DNA from: Syntrophobacterales bacterium
GTDB taxonomy: Bacteria > Desulfobacterota > Syntrophobacteria > BM002
DNA length: 12,798 nt
Direction: 5' to 3'
NCBI GenBank assembly: GCA_030613915.1
Contig: JAUWKY010000020.1
Coordinates: 1-12,798, forward strand
Below are positions 12,785 through 12,798 of the stretch, piece after piece. A model generated the notes under the pieces. The model did no database searches. It was not told the DNA's origin and worked only from the letters and a program-made list of their open reading frames with translations. How positions within the stretch are numbered: position 1 is the stretch's first letter; each line of letters starts with the position of its first letter. The position numbers and the translations under genes were made by a program.

Positions 12785-12798
12785 TGTTGCATACCTAC

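Overview
The window comes from a bacterial chromosome of moderate G+C. It holds single-copy housekeeping genes, signalling genes and many short dispersed repeats, but no transposase, integrase, phage gene or CRISPR array. The gene set is typical of a free-living, Gram-negative-style bacterium: NarL-type regulator, PilZ protein, GGDEF enzyme, S-adenosylmethionine decarboxylase with a ureohydrolase, and DUF721/DciA. No gene fixes the phylum. Repeat-rich spacers and frequent TTG starts would fit an uncultured environmental lineage, but that is a guess.

Layout. 1-645: 3' part of uppP. 648-829: copy 1 of a ~180 bp element with terminal inverted repeats. 844-1488 (-): NarL/FixJ response regulator. 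1597-1765: a complete tRNA-Ala(GGC) unit with promoter, gene and terminator. 2135-2833: receiver protein with a degenerate histidine-kinase dimerisation domain. 2937-4046 (-): PilZ protein followed by an unrecognised 140-aa protein. 4047-4808: a gene-free stretch with a 287 bp foldback element, a strong promoter-like sequence and element copy 2. 4809-5627: a very acidic 103-aa protein and a DUF721/DciA protein. 5596-8781 (-): nadK, a DUF1015 protein and a TrmN6-like methyltransferase. 9065-10063: REC-GGDEF diguanylate cyclase. 10211-11591: speD and a speB-family ureohydrolase. 11637-11829: element copy 3. 11909-12784: CBS-pair/CorC protein without the DUF21 membrane domain.

How the genes relate. 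Three receiver-domain proteins lie here with no sensor kinase beside them. A c-di-GMP-making enzyme and a PilZ-type c-di-GMP receptor share the neighbourhood but not an operon. speD and the speB-like gene form a polyamine pair. nadK, DUF1015 and the methyltransferase probably form one leftward unit whose last two genes overlap.

The most unusual content is non-coding. (i) The three-copy element contains a small hairpin with a compensatory base-pair change, and two copies sit between a promoter-like sequence and a gene's ribosome binding site. (ii) Degenerate 7-bp-periodic arrays occur at several gene ends and encode the last residues and stop codon of nadK and of the GGDEF gene. (iii) A composite foldback carries three small hairpin units inside long inverted arms. 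All copy counts and comparisons were made by eye within this window only.
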